64,000 bases of DNA. Origin: Actinospica acidithermotolerans. Its GTDB lineage: Bacteria; Actinomycetota; Actinomycetes; Streptomycetales; Catenulisporaceae. The notes under the pieces are model-generated. The model was given only the letters and a program-made list of their open reading frames with translations, had not been told where the DNA came from and did no database searches. A program made the position numbers and the translations under genes. The DNA is taken from positions 26,933 to 90,932 of the forward strand of contig NZ_JAGSOH010000014.1 of assembly GCF_018139625.1 (NCBI RefSeq), in the 5' to 3' direction. Below, in pieces: positions 28,404 to 37,138 of this stretch (positions within the stretch are counted from its first letter, which is position 1; each line of letters opens with the position of its first letter).

Positions 28404-29264
28404 ATGTCGATCACGGAAACCCGTGACGAGGTCCTGACCACCGAGTACCAGCGCCAGGTCGCCGCCTGGTGGGACACCCGCCGCACGGACCGGGTGAACC
28501 TCGCGCTCGGCGAGATCGACGGTTTCTACCATCACCACTACGGGGTCGGCGCGGTCGATCCCTCGGTGCTCGAAGGGCCGGAGGACACCCGCGACGAGCG
28601 CACGCTGCGCGAGCTGCACCGGCTCGAGCACGCGCAGGCCGACCTGCTGCTCGACCACCTCGGCCCGCTGAGCGCGGGCGACCGGCTGCTGGACGGCGGC
28701 AGCGGGCGCGGCGGCCTGAGCTTCCTGGCCAACCTGCGCTTCGGCGCGCAGGTGGACGGCGTCTCGATCTCGCAGTACCAGGTCGACTTCGCGAACGAGC
28801 AGGCGGCGCGGCGCGGCGTGTCCGAGGACGTCCGCTTCCACTTCAGGAACATGCTCAACACCGGATTCGAGGACGGCTCACGGCAGGCGATCTGGACCGA
28901 CGAGACCACGATGTACGTCGACGTGTTCGACCTGTTCGCCGAGTTCGGCAGGCTGCTGCCGCGCGGCGGCCGGTACGTGTGCATCACCGGCTGCTACAAC
29001 GACACGCTCGGCGAGCAGTCGGAGGCGGTGCGGACGATCGACGAGCACTACAACTGCCGGGTGCACCCGCGCAGCCGCTACTTCGCCGCGCTGGCCGCGA
29101 ACAACCTGGTGCCGGTGAACGTCTTCGACCTGACCGACGCGACGATCCCGTACTGGGAGCTGCGCCAGAAGTCCTCGATCGCCACCGGGATCGAGGAGGC
29201 GTTCCTGGCCGGCTACCGGGAGCGCAGCTTCCAGTACCTGCTGATCTCGGCCGACCGGGTGTGA
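28404..29264 (+). CDS. Geranyl diphosphate 2-C-methyltransferase
   Basis: A 286-aa SAM-dependent methyltransferase that adds a methyl group to C2 of GPP, making the 2-methyl-GPP used by the neighbouring cyclase. Motif I is LLDGGSGRGGLSFL near residue 98. It belongs to the cyclopropane-synthase-like class: NEQAARRGVSEDVRFHFRNMLNTGFED, TTMYVDVFDLFAEFGRLLPRGGRYVCITGCYND. The ATG at 28404 follows CAGGAGGAG; the upstream in-frame ATG at 28368 lacks a good site. It is divergent from the encapsulin-cyclase operon, and all three genes likely share control. A terminator follows. Confidence 0.92.
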   Translation: MSITETRDEVLTTEYQRQVAAWWDTRRTDRVNLALGEIDGFYHHHYGVGAVDPSVLEGPEDTRDERTLRELHRLEHAQADLLLDHLGPLSAGDRLLDGGSGRGGLSFLANLRFGAQVDGVSISQYQVDFANEQAARRGVSEDVRFHFRNMLNTGFEDGSRQAIWTDETTMYVDVFDLFAEFGRLLPRGGRYVCITGCYNDTLGEQSEAVRTIDEHYNCRVHPRSRYFAALAANNLVPVNVFDLTDATIPYWELRQKSSIATGIEEAFLAGYRERSFQYLLISADRV

Positions 29265-29321
29265 TCTCCGGCGCGGCGGGCCCTCGCGGCTCCGATCGGT
29301 GCTGATCCCCCGAGGAAACCC

Positions 29322-29354
29322 GGGCCGGTCCCGCCACGTCGGCGGGACCGGCCC
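29322..29354 (+). terminator. Terminator after methyltransferase gene
   Basis: A 14-bp perfect stem (29322-29335 with 29341-29354) and ACGTC loop, followed by CTT, 57 bp after the stop. Confidence 0.8.
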
Positions 29355-29390
29355 CTTCGCCGTACTGGGTTCCGAAACCTGCGGAACTCG

Positions 29391-29446
29391 TTGACGGGTG
29401 CGGATGAGCGGCGTTACACAGGCCGTAGCTCGGAGAGCGCTCTCCG
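29391..29446 (+). promoter_or_regulatory. Promoter with LacI-type operator before GH64 gene
   Basis: TTGACG (29391-29396), 17 bp, then TTACAC (29414-29419) forms a consensus-like vegetative promoter. The palindrome CGGAGAGCGCTCTCCG (29431-29446) covers the expected transcription start. The same layout recurs at 32481-32531. Confidence 0.75.
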
Positions 29447-29484
29447 ATCCCGACACCCACTTCTCGACGATCGAAGGCGATCGC

Positions 29485-31275
29485 ATGACGCGAAGTCCCC
29501 AGCGCAGTCCCCATCGGCCACGACGTATCCAAGCCCTGATCGCGACCCTCTCCGCGGTCGTGCTCTCCGCCGCCGCGCTCGTCGTGGCGGCCGCGCCCGC
29601 GCACGCGGCATCGGTCCTGCTCTCGCAGGGCCAGCCCACCACGGCGTCCTCCGAGGAGAGCGCCTCCTTCCCGCCCTCCGCCGCGACCGACGGCAACACC
29701 GGCACTCGCTGGTCGAGCGCTTTCAGCGACCCGCAGTGGCTGGAGGTCGACCTCGGCTCGACCGCGCAGATCAGCTCCGTCACCCTGGATTGGGAGGCGG
29801 CGTACGCGACGGCGTTCCAGATCCAGGTCTCCACCGACAACTCGACCTGGACGTCGATCTACTCGACGACGGCCGGGACCGGCGGCAACCAGTCGCTGAC
29901 GGTCTCCGGCACCGGCCGCTACGTCCGCATGTACGGCACCGCCCGAGCCACCCAGTACGGCTACTCCCTCTGGGAATTCCAGGTCTACGGCACGGCGTCG
30001 GCCGGCACGACGTGCAGCAGCACAGACGCGGCGCTGAACCAGCCGACCACCGCGTCGTCGCTGGAGAACTCGTCGTTCCCGGCTTCGGCCGCGACCGACG
30101 GCAACACCGGCACCCGCTGGTCGAGCGCTTGGAGCGATCCGCAGTGGCTTGAAGTCGATCTCGGCTCCTCGCAGACCGTCTGCGGCGTCGCGCTGGATTG
30201 GGAGGCGGCTTACGCGACCGCGTTCCAGATCCAGGTCTCGTCGGACGGATCGACCTGGACGTCGATCTACTCGACGACGACCGGGACCGGCGGCAACCAG
30301 TCGCTGACGGTCTCCGGCACCGGCCGCTACGTCCGCATGTACGGCACCGCCCGAGCCACCCAGTACGGCTACTCCCTCTGGGAATTCGACGTCTACACCA
30401 CCGGCGGCGGCTCCTCGACGGGCGGATCCGGCACCGGTTCCGGCGCGCCGCCCGCGTCGTTCTGGGGCAACACCAGCGCGATTCCGGCCGCGAGCAACGT
30501 GCTCGAAGTCGCGGTGACGAACCAGACCAACGGCCAATACCCCGACAGCGAGGTCTACTGGAGCTTCAACGGGCAGGAGGAGTCGATCGCGCAGCAGCCG
30601 TACATCGACATGCCCGCGAACTCGGCCGGAAGGATGTACTTCTACCTCGGCTCGCCGAACAGCCAGTACTACGACTTCATCGAGTTCACCGTCGGATCAG
30701 CCTCGATCAACGTCGATACGACGCGCGTCGACCGCTTCGGGCTCAAGCTCGCGCTGCTCGTGCACAGCCACGACGGCACCGAGCAGGAGGTCGGCGAGAA
30801 CTACGCGACCTTCCAGGAGAGCCGCGCGGCGACATTCCAACGTTTCGAGAACTCGGTGCCCACGGCGTTCAAGGAACTGGCCACGGACGACGCGCCCTAC
30901 GGGATTCCCTCGCCCGGCAACGACGCGGCATTCCAGTCGGGTGGCGCGTACGCGAACTACTTCAACAGCGCGCTGACGGCGGCCGGCGACACGTCGGACA
31001 CCAGCCTCGACGTCTTCGGCTGCGCGGGAACGCTCTCCGGCAATCCGACGCTGTGCGCCGCGCTGAACCGGGGCGTCGCGCAACTGCCGACATCCGAGCA
31101 GTCCACGCCGAGCCTCTTCTACCAGACGGCTCCGGCGAACTACTACGCCCAGTTCTGGCACCAGAACGCGATCAACGGCGTGCAGTACGGCTTCCCGTAC
31201 GACGACGTGGACGGACAGTCCTCTGACCTGTCCGTGGCCAACCCGCAGTACATGGTCGTGGCCGTCGGCTGGTAG
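29485..31275 (+). CDS. Secreted beta-1,3-glucanase, GH64-like, with two CBM32/discoidin domains
   Basis: A 596-aa secreted enzyme. A signal peptide (Arg-rich start, LIATLSAVVLSAAALVVAAAPAHA) is followed by two F5/8-type (CBM32-like) domains at roughly 45-175 and 180-305 (SSEESASFPPSAATDGNTGTRWSS ... LEVDLG). A Gly/Ser linker then leads to a GH64/thaumatin-like catalytic domain (SNVLEVAVTNQTNGQYPDSEVYWSFNGQE ... DRFGLKLALLVHSHDG ... NPQYMVVAVGW ending), which cuts beta-1,3-glucan to pentasaccharides. The ATG at 29485 follows GAAGG. The two binding domains share an identical 107-nt stretch. The LacI gene next to it and the shared operator point to induction by beta-glucan fragments. Confidence 0.85.
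   Translation: MTRSPQRSPHRPRRIQALIATLSAVVLSAAALVVAAAPAHAASVLLSQGQPTTASSEESASFPPSAATDGNTGTRWSSAFSDPQWLEVDLGSTAQISSVTLDWEAAYATAFQIQVSTDNSTWTSIYSTTAGTGGNQSLTVSGTGRYVRMYGTARATQYGYSLWEFQVYGTASAGTTCSSTDAALNQPTTASSLENSSFPASAATDGNTGTRWSSAWSDPQWLEVDLGSSQTVCGVALDWEAAYATAFQIQVSSDGSTWTSIYSTTTGTGGNQSLTVSGTGRYVRMYGTARATQYGYSLWEFDVYTTGGGSSTGGSGTGSGAPPASFWGNTSAIPAASNVLEVAVTNQTNGQYPDSEVYWSFNGQEESIAQQPYIDMPANSAGRMYFYLGSPNSQYYDFIEFTVGSASINVDTTRVDRFGLKLALLVHSHDGTEQEVGENYATFQESRAATFQRFENSVPTAFKELATDDAPYGIPSPGNDAAFQSGGAYANYFNSALTAAGDTSDTSLDVFGCAGTLSGNPTLCAALNRGVAQLPTSEQSTPSLFYQTAPANYYAQFWHQNAINGVQYGFPYDDVDGQSSDLSVANPQYMVVAVGW
29873..30387 (+). repeat. Identical 107-nt direct repeat inside the CBM domains
   Basis: Bases 29873-29979 and 30281-30387 are identical over 107 nt, encoding the same C-terminal part of the two carbohydrate-binding domains (TGGNQSLTVSGTGRYVRMYG ... 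SLWEF). The rest of the two domains differs, which suggests recent gene conversion or partial duplication. Confidence 0.85.
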
Positions 31276-31298
31276 CCGTCGTCCCCCGCGGGCGGGGC

Positions 31299-31314
31299 CG
31301 GAGAGCGCTCTCTC
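31299..31314. promoter_or_regulatory. Second copy of the GAGAGCGCTCTC operator
   Basis: CGGAGAGCGCTCTCTC, between the GH64 stop and the lacI GTG at 31361, carries the same 12-bp palindrome (31301-31312) as the sites at 29431 and 32516. A TTACAC-like -10 lies at 31345-31350 downstream of it. Confidence 0.75.
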
Positions 31315-31360
31315 GCCCCGCCACGTGGGATGACACGGCCCCGCATTACACAAAGAGTCC

Positions 31361-32434
31361 GTGGCTACAATCACATTCGTGGATGCCAGCCAGTACCCGA
31401 CCGGCGCGCCGACACTCGAGCACGTCGCGCGGGTGGCCGGGGTCTCCCGGGCAACCGTGTCGCGGGTGATCAACAACACCCGCAACGTCGATCCGCAGAT
31501 CGCCGAGGTCGTGCGCGCCGCCGTCGAGGCGACGGGGTACGTGCCGAACCAGGCCGCGCGCTCGCTGGTGACGCGGCGCACCAACTCCGTCGCGCTGGTC
31601 GTCTCCGAGGGCGAGGACCGCACCGTCCCGGTCGACGACGCCTTCGTGGGCCGCGTGTTCACCGACCCGTACTTCGGCCGGGTCGTGTCAGGGCTCTTCT
31701 CCGTACTGCGGCCGCACGGGGTGAACCTGGTGCTGATGTTCGTGGAGACGGACGAGATGCGCCGCCAGCTGCTCGGCTATCTGCGGCAGGGCCACGTGGA
31801 CGGGGTGCTGCTGATCTCCTCGCACGCCCAGGATCCGCTGCCGAAGATGCTCACCGAGGCCGGGCTGCCCGCCGTGCTCTCCGAGCGTCCGACCACGCCG
31901 CTGCAGATCAGCTACGTCGACGCCCCGCAGCGCGTGGGCGCCCGGCTCGCCGCGGAGCACCTCGCGGCGCGCGGCTGCCGGAAGGTCGCGACGATCGCCG
32001 GCCCGATGGACATGTCGGCGGGCCGCGACCGGCTCGCCGGCTTCCGCGAGGCCATGGCAGAGCACGGATACCCCGACATCCCGTCCGCGGCCGGCTACTT
32101 CACCCAGGAGAGCGGCAGCGCCGCGATGGAGCACCTGCTCGACGAGCATCCCGACCTCGACGGCGTGTTCGCGGCGAACGACCTGATGGCCCTCGGCGCG
32201 GTCACCGTGCTGCACGAGCGCGGCCGGCGCATCCCCGAAGACGTGGCCGTGATCGGCTTCGACGACCACCACGCGGCGATGCTGTGCCGCCCCGCGCTGA
32301 CCACCGTGCACCTGCCGGTCGAGGACATGGCCGCTCAGATGGCCCGGCTGCTGCTCGACCGGCTCGACCGGCCGGAGCTCCCGGTCGCCGCGACGGTCTT
32401 CGAACCCACGCTGGTCGTCCGCGCCTCCGCCTGA
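31361..32434 (+). CDS. LacI-family regulator of the beta-glucan regulon
   Basis: A 357-aa LacI repressor. Its HTH is TLEHVARVAGVSRATVSRVINNTRNVD at residues ~18-45, then the hinge helix and sensor domain (NSVALVVSEGEDRTVPVDDAFVGRVFTDPYFGRVVSGLFSVL ... VIGFDDHHAAMLCRPALTTVHLP). The GTG at 31361 has a modest AAAGAG upstream. It sits between two secreted beta-glucan enzymes, each preceded by GAGAGCGCTCTC, and its own promoter has the same site. The likely role is repression of all three until an inducer appears. Confidence 0.9.
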   Translation: MATITFVDASQYPTGAPTLEHVARVAGVSRATVSRVINNTRNVDPQIAEVVRAAVEATGYVPNQAARSLVTRRTNSVALVVSEGEDRTVPVDDAFVGRVFTDPYFGRVVSGLFSVLRPHGVNLVLMFVETDEMRRQLLGYLRQGHVDGVLLISSHAQDPLPKMLTEAGLPAVLSERPTTPLQISYVDAPQRVGARLAAEHLAARGCRKVATIAGPMDMSAGRDRLAGFREAMAEHGYPDIPSAAGYFTQESGSAAMEHLLDEHPDLDGVFAANDLMALGAVTVLHERGRRIPEDVAVIGFDDHHAAMLCRPALTTVHLPVEDMAAQMARLLLDRLDRPELPVAATVFEPTLVVRASA

Positions 32435-32480
32435 CGGATCTCCCGGCCAGGTTTCGGAACCGAATCCGCCTCGCTTTCCC

Positions 32481-32531
32481 TTGACGGCCCGTTAGGCAAG
32501 GAGTTCACTACCGCTCGGAGAGCGCTCTCCC
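32481..32531 (+). promoter_or_regulatory. Promoter with LacI-type operator before beta-helix enzyme
   Basis: TTGACG (32481-32486), 17 bp, TTCACT (32504-32509), then CGGAGAGCGCTCTCCC (32516-32531). Spacing mirrors 29391-29446, so both genes appear to be repressed by the same protein. Confidence 0.75.
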
Positions 32532-32586
32532 ATCCTGAGATCCACGACCCACCCCGGTGAAATCCAAGGAAAGGAAGACACCCTCC

Positions 32587-35322
32587 ATGACCAGACGACG
32601 GCGGCTGGTCGGCGCAGCGACGCGCCGGGCCGCCCACTACCTCGTCGCCACGGCGACCGCCTGCGGCCTCGTGTCGCTCGCGCCGGTCCTCGCCGCGTCC
32701 CCCGCTTCGGCCGCGACGCAGACCGCGCTCTCCGAGACCGGCTGGGTCGCGACTTCGAACACGAACTCGTCCTCCGGCGACGCCCCGCAGAACGCGGTCA
32801 GCGGGAACACCGGGGCGCGCTTCAGCTCCGACGCCGACCAGGCCTCGGGCATGTGGTGGCAGGTCAACCTGGGTTCGGCGCAGAGCTTCGACCAGATCGA
32901 GATGGACTCCGGCGGCTACGCCGGGGACTACGCGCGCGGCTACGAGGTCGAGGTCTCCAGCGACGGAACGAACTTCACGACCGTCTACACCGGCACCGGC
33001 ACCTCCTCTCCCGAGACCGCGACGTTCACGACGCAGACCGCGCAGTACATCAGAGTCCAGCTGACAACCGGCGTCAGCACCAACTGGTGGTCGATGGTGA
33101 ACTTCACCGCGTACACCAGCGGTTCGAGCGGCTCCGGCGGATCGGGCGGCGGAACGGGCCAGCTCGCCGAGACCGGCTGGACCGCGAGTTCGAACACGAA
33201 CTCCCCGGCCGGCGACGCCCCGCAGAACGCCGTGAGCGGCAACACCGGGGCGCGCTTCAGCTCCGAGGCCGCCCAGGCGCCGGGCGTGTGGTGGCAGGTC
33301 GACATGGGCTCGGCGCAGACCTTCAACAAGGTCGAGCTCGACTCCGGCGGCAACACCGGCGACTACGCGCGCGGCTACGACGTAGAGGTCTCCAACGACG
33401 GCACGAAGTTCACGCCGGTCTACTTCGGCACCGGCACCGCGTCCCCCGAGACCGCGACCTTCTCCACCCAGTCGGCCCGCTACATCAGAATCCTGCTGAC
33501 GGCGTCCGCCTCGCCGAACTGGTGGTCGCTGACGAACGTCACCGTCTACAACACGTCCGCCTCCTCGACGCTGCCCGCGGCCCCGGCCACCGGCGGCAGC
33601 CTCGGATCGAACGTGTACGTGTTCACCCCCAGCGAGTCGGTGAGCTCGATCCTGAGCACCGTCAACACGATCTCGAACGCGCAGGCCGGCAACCAGTTCG
33701 GCAGCCAGCGCTACGAGCTGCTGTTCGAGCCCGGCACGTACGGCTCGTCCTCGAACCCGCTGGTGTTCACGGTCGGCTACTACGAGAGCGTCGCCGGCCT
33801 CGGCCAGAACCCGGGCCAGGTCGTCATCAACGGCGCGATCAACTCGTACAACCAGTGCAACGGCGGAGTGCAGACCGAGTGCTACGCCACCGACAACTTC
33901 TGGCGCTCCGTCTCCAACCTGACGATCAACGTCACCGGCATGACCGGCTGCTTCAGCGGCACGGACGTGTGGGCCGTCTCCCAGGCCGCGCCGATGCGCC
34001 GCGTGGACATCAATGGCAACCTGACGCTGATGGACTACTGCGACGGTTCGCCGGACTGGGCCAGCGGCGGCTTCATCGCGGACTCGAAGCTCGGCAGCAC
34101 GGTGACGAACGGCTCGCAGCAGCAGTTCTTCGTGCGCGACACGGACATCGGCAGCTGGAGCAACGGCGTCTGGAACCAGGTGTTCTGCGGCGACCCGGGC
34201 GCTCCCGCGCAGAGCTTCTCCTCCACCTCGGGCCTGAGCGGCGGCACCGCGCCGTACACGACGCTCGCGAGCTGCGCGAAGACGCAGGAGGAGCCGTACC
34301 TCTACACGGACTCGTCGGGGAACTACAACGTCTTCGTCCCCTCGGCCGCGTCGAACTCCAACGGTCCGAGCTGGGCGAACGGCAACACGGCCGGCTCGTC
34401 GCTTTCGCTGAGCACGTTCTACGTCGTGAACTCGTCGAGCACGGTCGACCAGATCAACGCCGCCCTCGCCGCCGGTGACAACCTGCTGTTCACCCCCGGT
34501 GTGTACCAGTACGCGTCGACGATCCAGGTGACGCACGCGAACACGAAGATCCTCGGCCTCGGCTTCGCGACGATCATCCCGACCGCGGGCAACATCGCGC
34601 TGTCCGTCGCCGACGTCCCCGGCGTCAACGTCTCCGGCCTGATCTTCGACGCCGGACCCACGCAGTCCTCCGCGCTCCTGCAGCTCGGCGTCGAGGGTTC
34701 GAGCGCCAACAACGCGAGCAACCCGGACAGCGTGGACGACGTGTTCTTCCGCGTCGGCGGCGCCGAGGCCGGCACCGTGGCCACCGCCTTCGTCGACAAC
34801 GCCAACGACTCGCTGATCGACGACGTCTGGTCCTGGCGCGCCGACCACGGCGCCGGCGCGGGCGGCTGGACCGGCGACCAGTCGGCCACCGGGCTCGCCG
34901 TCAACGGCGACCGCGTCGAGGCGACCGGCCTCGCCGTCGAGCACTACCAGCAGTACGAGACGATCTGGAACGGCCAGGGCGGCCAGGTCGTGTTCTTCCA
35001 GAACGAGAACCCGTACGAGGTGCCCAGCCAGGCGGCGTGGATGTCCAGCGCCACCCAGGACGGCTACCCCGCCTTCTACATGCCGAACAGCGTCACGACG
35101 TTCAGCGGCTACGGAATGGGCAGCTACTCGTACTTCAGCCAGGGCGTCGCGATCGAGAACGCGATGGCCTTCCAGGTGCCGCAGACCTCGGGCGTCCAGT
35201 TCAACGACACCCTCACGGTGTTCCTGAACGGCTCCGGCGGCATCCAGTCCGTCATCGACGGAACCGGCGCCGCCGTCTCGCCCAGCTTCGGCGGGCCGAG
35301 CGACGTGGTGACGTTCAACTGA
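32587..35322 (+). CDS. Secreted beta-helix glycan-active enzyme (GH55-like) with two discoidin/CBM domains
   Basis: A 911-aa secreted protein. A signal peptide (YLVATATACGLVSLAPVLAASPASA) is followed by two related F5/8-type domains (residues ~45-180 and ~195-325, each with ENTGARFSS-like and VWWQV segments), then a large right-handed beta-helix (SNVYVFTPSESVSSILSTVN ... KILGLGFATIIPTAGNIALSVADVPGVNVSGLIFDAG ... NANDSLIDDVWSWRADHG). The helix resembles GH55 exo-beta-1,3-glucanases and the actinobacterial factor 5/8 type proteins related to them. Catalytic residues could not be assigned. The ATG at 32587 has AAGGAAAGGAAG 10 nt upstream. The shared operator with the GH64 gene supports a beta-glucan substrate. 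Confidence 0.75.
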   Translation: MTRRRRLVGAATRRAAHYLVATATACGLVSLAPVLAASPASAATQTALSETGWVATSNTNSSSGDAPQNAVSGNTGARFSSDADQASGMWWQVNLGSAQSFDQIEMDSGGYAGDYARGYEVEVSSDGTNFTTVYTGTGTSSPETATFTTQTAQYIRVQLTTGVSTNWWSMVNFTAYTSGSSGSGGSGGGTGQLAETGWTASSNTNSPAGDAPQNAVSGNTGARFSSEAAQAPGVWWQVDMGSAQTFNKVELDSGGNTGDYARGYDVEVSNDGTKFTPVYFGTGTASPETATFSTQSARYIRILLTASASPNWWSLTNVTVYNTSASSTLPAAPATGGSLGSNVYVFTPSESVSSILSTVNTISNAQAGNQFGSQRYELLFEPGTYGSSSNPLVFTVGYYESVAGLGQNPGQVVINGAINSYNQCNGGVQTECYATDNFWRSVSNLTINVTGMTGCFSGTDVWAVSQAAPMRRVDINGNLTLMDYCDGSPDWASGGFIADSKLGSTVTNGSQQQFFVRDTDIGSWSNGVWNQVFCGDPGAPAQSFSSTSGLSGGTAPYTTLASCAKTQEEPYLYTDSSGNYNVFVPSAASNSNGPSWANGNTAGSSLSLSTFYVVNSSSTVDQINAALAAGDNLLFTPGVYQYASTIQVTHANTKILGLGFATIIPTAGNIALSVADVPGVNVSGLIFDAGPTQSSALLQLGVEGSSANNASNPDSVDDVFFRVGGAEAGTVATAFVDNANDSLIDDVWSWRADHGAGAGGWTGDQSATGLAVNGDRVEATGLAVEHYQQYETIWNGQGGQVVFFQNENPYEVPSQAAWMSSATQDGYPAFYMPNSVTTFSGYGMGSYSYFSQGVAIENAMAFQVPQTSGVQFNDTLTVFLNGSGGIQSVIDGTGAAVSPSFGGPSDVVTFN

Positions 35323-35393
35323 CGGGCCGACGGGCCGACGGGCTGACGGATGGACAGTGTGACCGGCTGACCGGCTGACCGGCCGACCGGCTG
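35322..35393. repeat. Short 8-9 nt tandem repeats after the beta-helix gene
   Basis: GACGGGCC-type units (35322-35348) are followed by GGCTGACC-type units repeated about four times (about 35363-35393). The stretch is non-coding. It may be slippage-prone filler between gene and terminator. Confidence 0.5.
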
Positions 35394-35437
35394 CACGACG
35401 GTACGGCTGACCGGCGGCTGAGCTCACCGGACGCGAC

Positions 35438-35480
35438 GTGACAGGCCCCGATCGCAGGCGCTGCGATCGGGGCCTGTCAC
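35438..35480. terminator. Bidirectional terminator
   Basis: A perfect 20-bp stem (35438-35457 with 35461-35480) and GCG loop, between the convergent beta-helix and DUF1269 genes. Confidence 0.85.
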
Positions 35481-35536
35481 GCGTAACGCGCCGGGCGGAT
35501 GCCCTCAACCACTCACTCTCGATCCGCTTCCCCTGC

Positions 35537-36028
35537 TCAGTCCTCGTCCGCGAACGCGTCGCGCAGCTGCTGCTCCTGCTCCGCGCTCAGGTTCGTGCTG
35601 ATCAGTTCGGCCTTCGCCTCTTCGAACGCCGGCTTGAGCCGGTCGACCACCGCGTTCTGCGTCAGCAGGAACAGCGCCGAGGTGCCGGGCGTGACCTTCG
35701 CCTTGACCTGCTCGACGAAGTCCTTGCTGATGCCGACGTCGGCCATCGAGCCGCCCAGCGCACCCGCCGCCGCGCCGATCGCCGCGCCGAGCAGCGGCAC
35801 GAAGAAGATCAGGCCGAACAGCATGCCCCAGAACGCGCCGCCCATGGCGCTGATCCCGGTCATGCTGGAGAGCTGGCGCGTCTTCGGCTTGCGCGCGTCC
35901 GCCGGCCAGGTCACCACGGCGCCGTCGATCAGATCGACCAGGTGCTGCTTCTGCATGTCCTCGAGCTCGCTCAGCAGCTTCTGCGCCGTTTCGGCCTCGT
36001 GGAACTTCCAGACGGTCAGAGTCGCCAC
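35537..36028 (-). CDS. DUF1269-family membrane protein
   Basis: A 163-aa protein with the DUF1269 layout: a soluble N-terminus (TLTVWKFHEAETAQKLLSELEDMQKQHLVDLIDGAVVTWP), one Gly-rich hydrophobic hairpin at ~62-96 (GGAFWGMLFGLIFFVPLLGAAIGAAAGALGGS), and a soluble C-terminus (GTSALFLLTQNAVVDRLKPAFEEAKAELISTNLS). The function of the family is unknown; it is often stress-linked. The GTG start has GAGGAG 6 nt upstream. It is divergent from the DUF7144-like pair. Confidence 0.85.
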   Translation of the reverse strand: MATLTVWKFHEAETAQKLLSELEDMQKQHLVDLIDGAVVTWPADARKPKTRQLSSMTGISAMGGAFWGMLFGLIFFVPLLGAAIGAAAGALGGSMADVGISKDFVEQVKAKVTPGTSALFLLTQNAVVDRLKPAFEEAKAELISTNLSAEQEQQLRDAFADED

Positions 36029-36195
36029 GTCTACTCCTCATTCACCGCGTCACAACCAATGGACACGTTCAGTCCAGCACCGCCGCCCGCGCACCGCTCT
36101 TCGAACCACCCGTCCGGTCTACGCCGACGGGCCGCGCCCCCGCCGCTGCCCGATCATCGAGTCAACGGCAGGCGGGGCGGGAAAGGACGGCGCGC

Positions 36196-36714
36196 GTGGC
36201 TATGGCTGACTCAGAGGGTCCGACCCCCGCAGGCGGATCGGCGTCTCCCGGTGGCGCGCCGTCGTCCGGCGGCCCGTCGCATTCCGGGGAATCACCGTTC
36301 GGCGGCGGCTGGTGGACCGGCTCCGGCGACTCGATCTGGGCCTCGACGGGCGTCAACCTGGCCGCCGTCATCATGGTCATCACCGGCATCGCCGGGATCG
36401 TCGAGGGAATCGCGGGCATCGCCGGCGGCGACGTCTTCGCCAAGGTCGGCAAGTACGCCTTCAAACTGGACGTCACCGCGTGGGGCTGGATCCACCTGAT
36501 CATCGGCATCCTGCTGCTGCTGGCCGGAATCGCGGTGTACGGCGGCGCCCGGTGGGCCCGCATGCTCGCCGTGGTGCTGACCGGACTCTCGATCGTGGCC
36601 AACTTCCTCGCTCTGCCCTACCAGCCGCTGTGGTCGATCGTCGCGATCGGCCTCGGCGTGTTCGTGATCTGGGCACTGTTCTCCGTGCCGGACCGGCAGG
36701 AAAGCCGGTCGTAG
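36196..36714 (+). CDS. Four-TM membrane protein (DUF7144-like), long N-tail
   Basis: A 172-aa integral membrane protein. A Pro/Gly/Ser-rich cytoplasmic tail (1-45) precedes four hydrophobic helices: VNLAAVIMVITGIAGIVEGIAGI, WIHLIIGILLLLAGIAVYGG, MLAVVLTGLSIVANFLALPY and WSIVAIGLGVFVIWALF. The core matches the short DUF7144 proteins of actinomycetes (VGKYAFKLDVTAWGWIHL). The GTG at 36196 and an ATG two codons later are both possible. It is followed after 4 bp by a paralogue, so the pair are tandem duplicates in one operon. Function unknown. Confidence 0.8.
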   Translation: MAMADSEGPTPAGGSASPGGAPSSGGPSHSGESPFGGGWWTGSGDSIWASTGVNLAAVIMVITGIAGIVEGIAGIAGGDVFAKVGKYAFKLDVTAWGWIHLIIGILLLLAGIAVYGGARWARMLAVVLTGLSIVANFLALPYQPLWSIVAIGLGVFVIWALFSVPDRQESRS

Positions 36715-36718
36715 CCCC

Positions 36719-37114
36719 ATGGCGCAGCACAGTCCCCGGCCGGCCGCCGCCCTCGGCACCGGCCTCGCGTCCGCGCTGATGATCCTGACCGGCGTCCTCG
36801 GCATCACCCAGGGCATCGCGGCCATCGCCAACGACGACGTCTACTCGGTGGTCGGCAAGTACGCCTTCAAGCTGGACGTCAGCACGTGGGGATGGATCCA
36901 CCTCGCCGTCGGCGCCCTCGTCCTGCTGACCGGTTTCGCCCTGTTCACGGGCTCGATCCTGGCGCGCGCCATCGGAGTCCTGCTCGCCGGCGCCGTGCTG
37001 ATCGTGAACTTCCTCGACCTGCCCTACGAGCCGTACTGGTCCGTGATCATGATCGCACTGAACCTGTTCGTCATCTGGTCCCTGTTCCACGACGTCGGCC
37101 CGGACGCGGCCTGA
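36719..37114 (+). CDS. Four-TM membrane protein (DUF7144-like), paralogue
   Basis: A 131-aa protein closely similar to the upstream gene in its four helices (VVGKYAFKLDVSTWGWIHLAVGALVLLTGFALF ... LFVIWSLF) but without the long N-terminal tail. The ATG is 4 bp after the upstream stop, so expression is coupled. Function unknown. Confidence 0.82.
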   Translation: MAQHSPRPAAALGTGLASALMILTGVLGITQGIAAIANDDVYSVVGKYAFKLDVSTWGWIHLAVGALVLLTGFALFTGSILARAIGVLLAGAVLIVNFLDLPYEPYWSVIMIALNLFVIWSLFHDVGPDAA

Positions 37115-37138
37115 GCCGCGTCCGGGCCGGGATCTGCG

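Noticed and set aside
28101..28841. Short frames with repeated peptide in the 2-MIB promoter
   Set aside because: They only reflect the 20-bp inverted repeat translated in several frames; no gene.
32335..35508. 1057-aa minus-strand frame opposite the beta-helix gene
   Set aside because: Low-complexity Arg/Val/Ala/Gly sequence with no domains; the plus strand has a full signal peptide and domain order.
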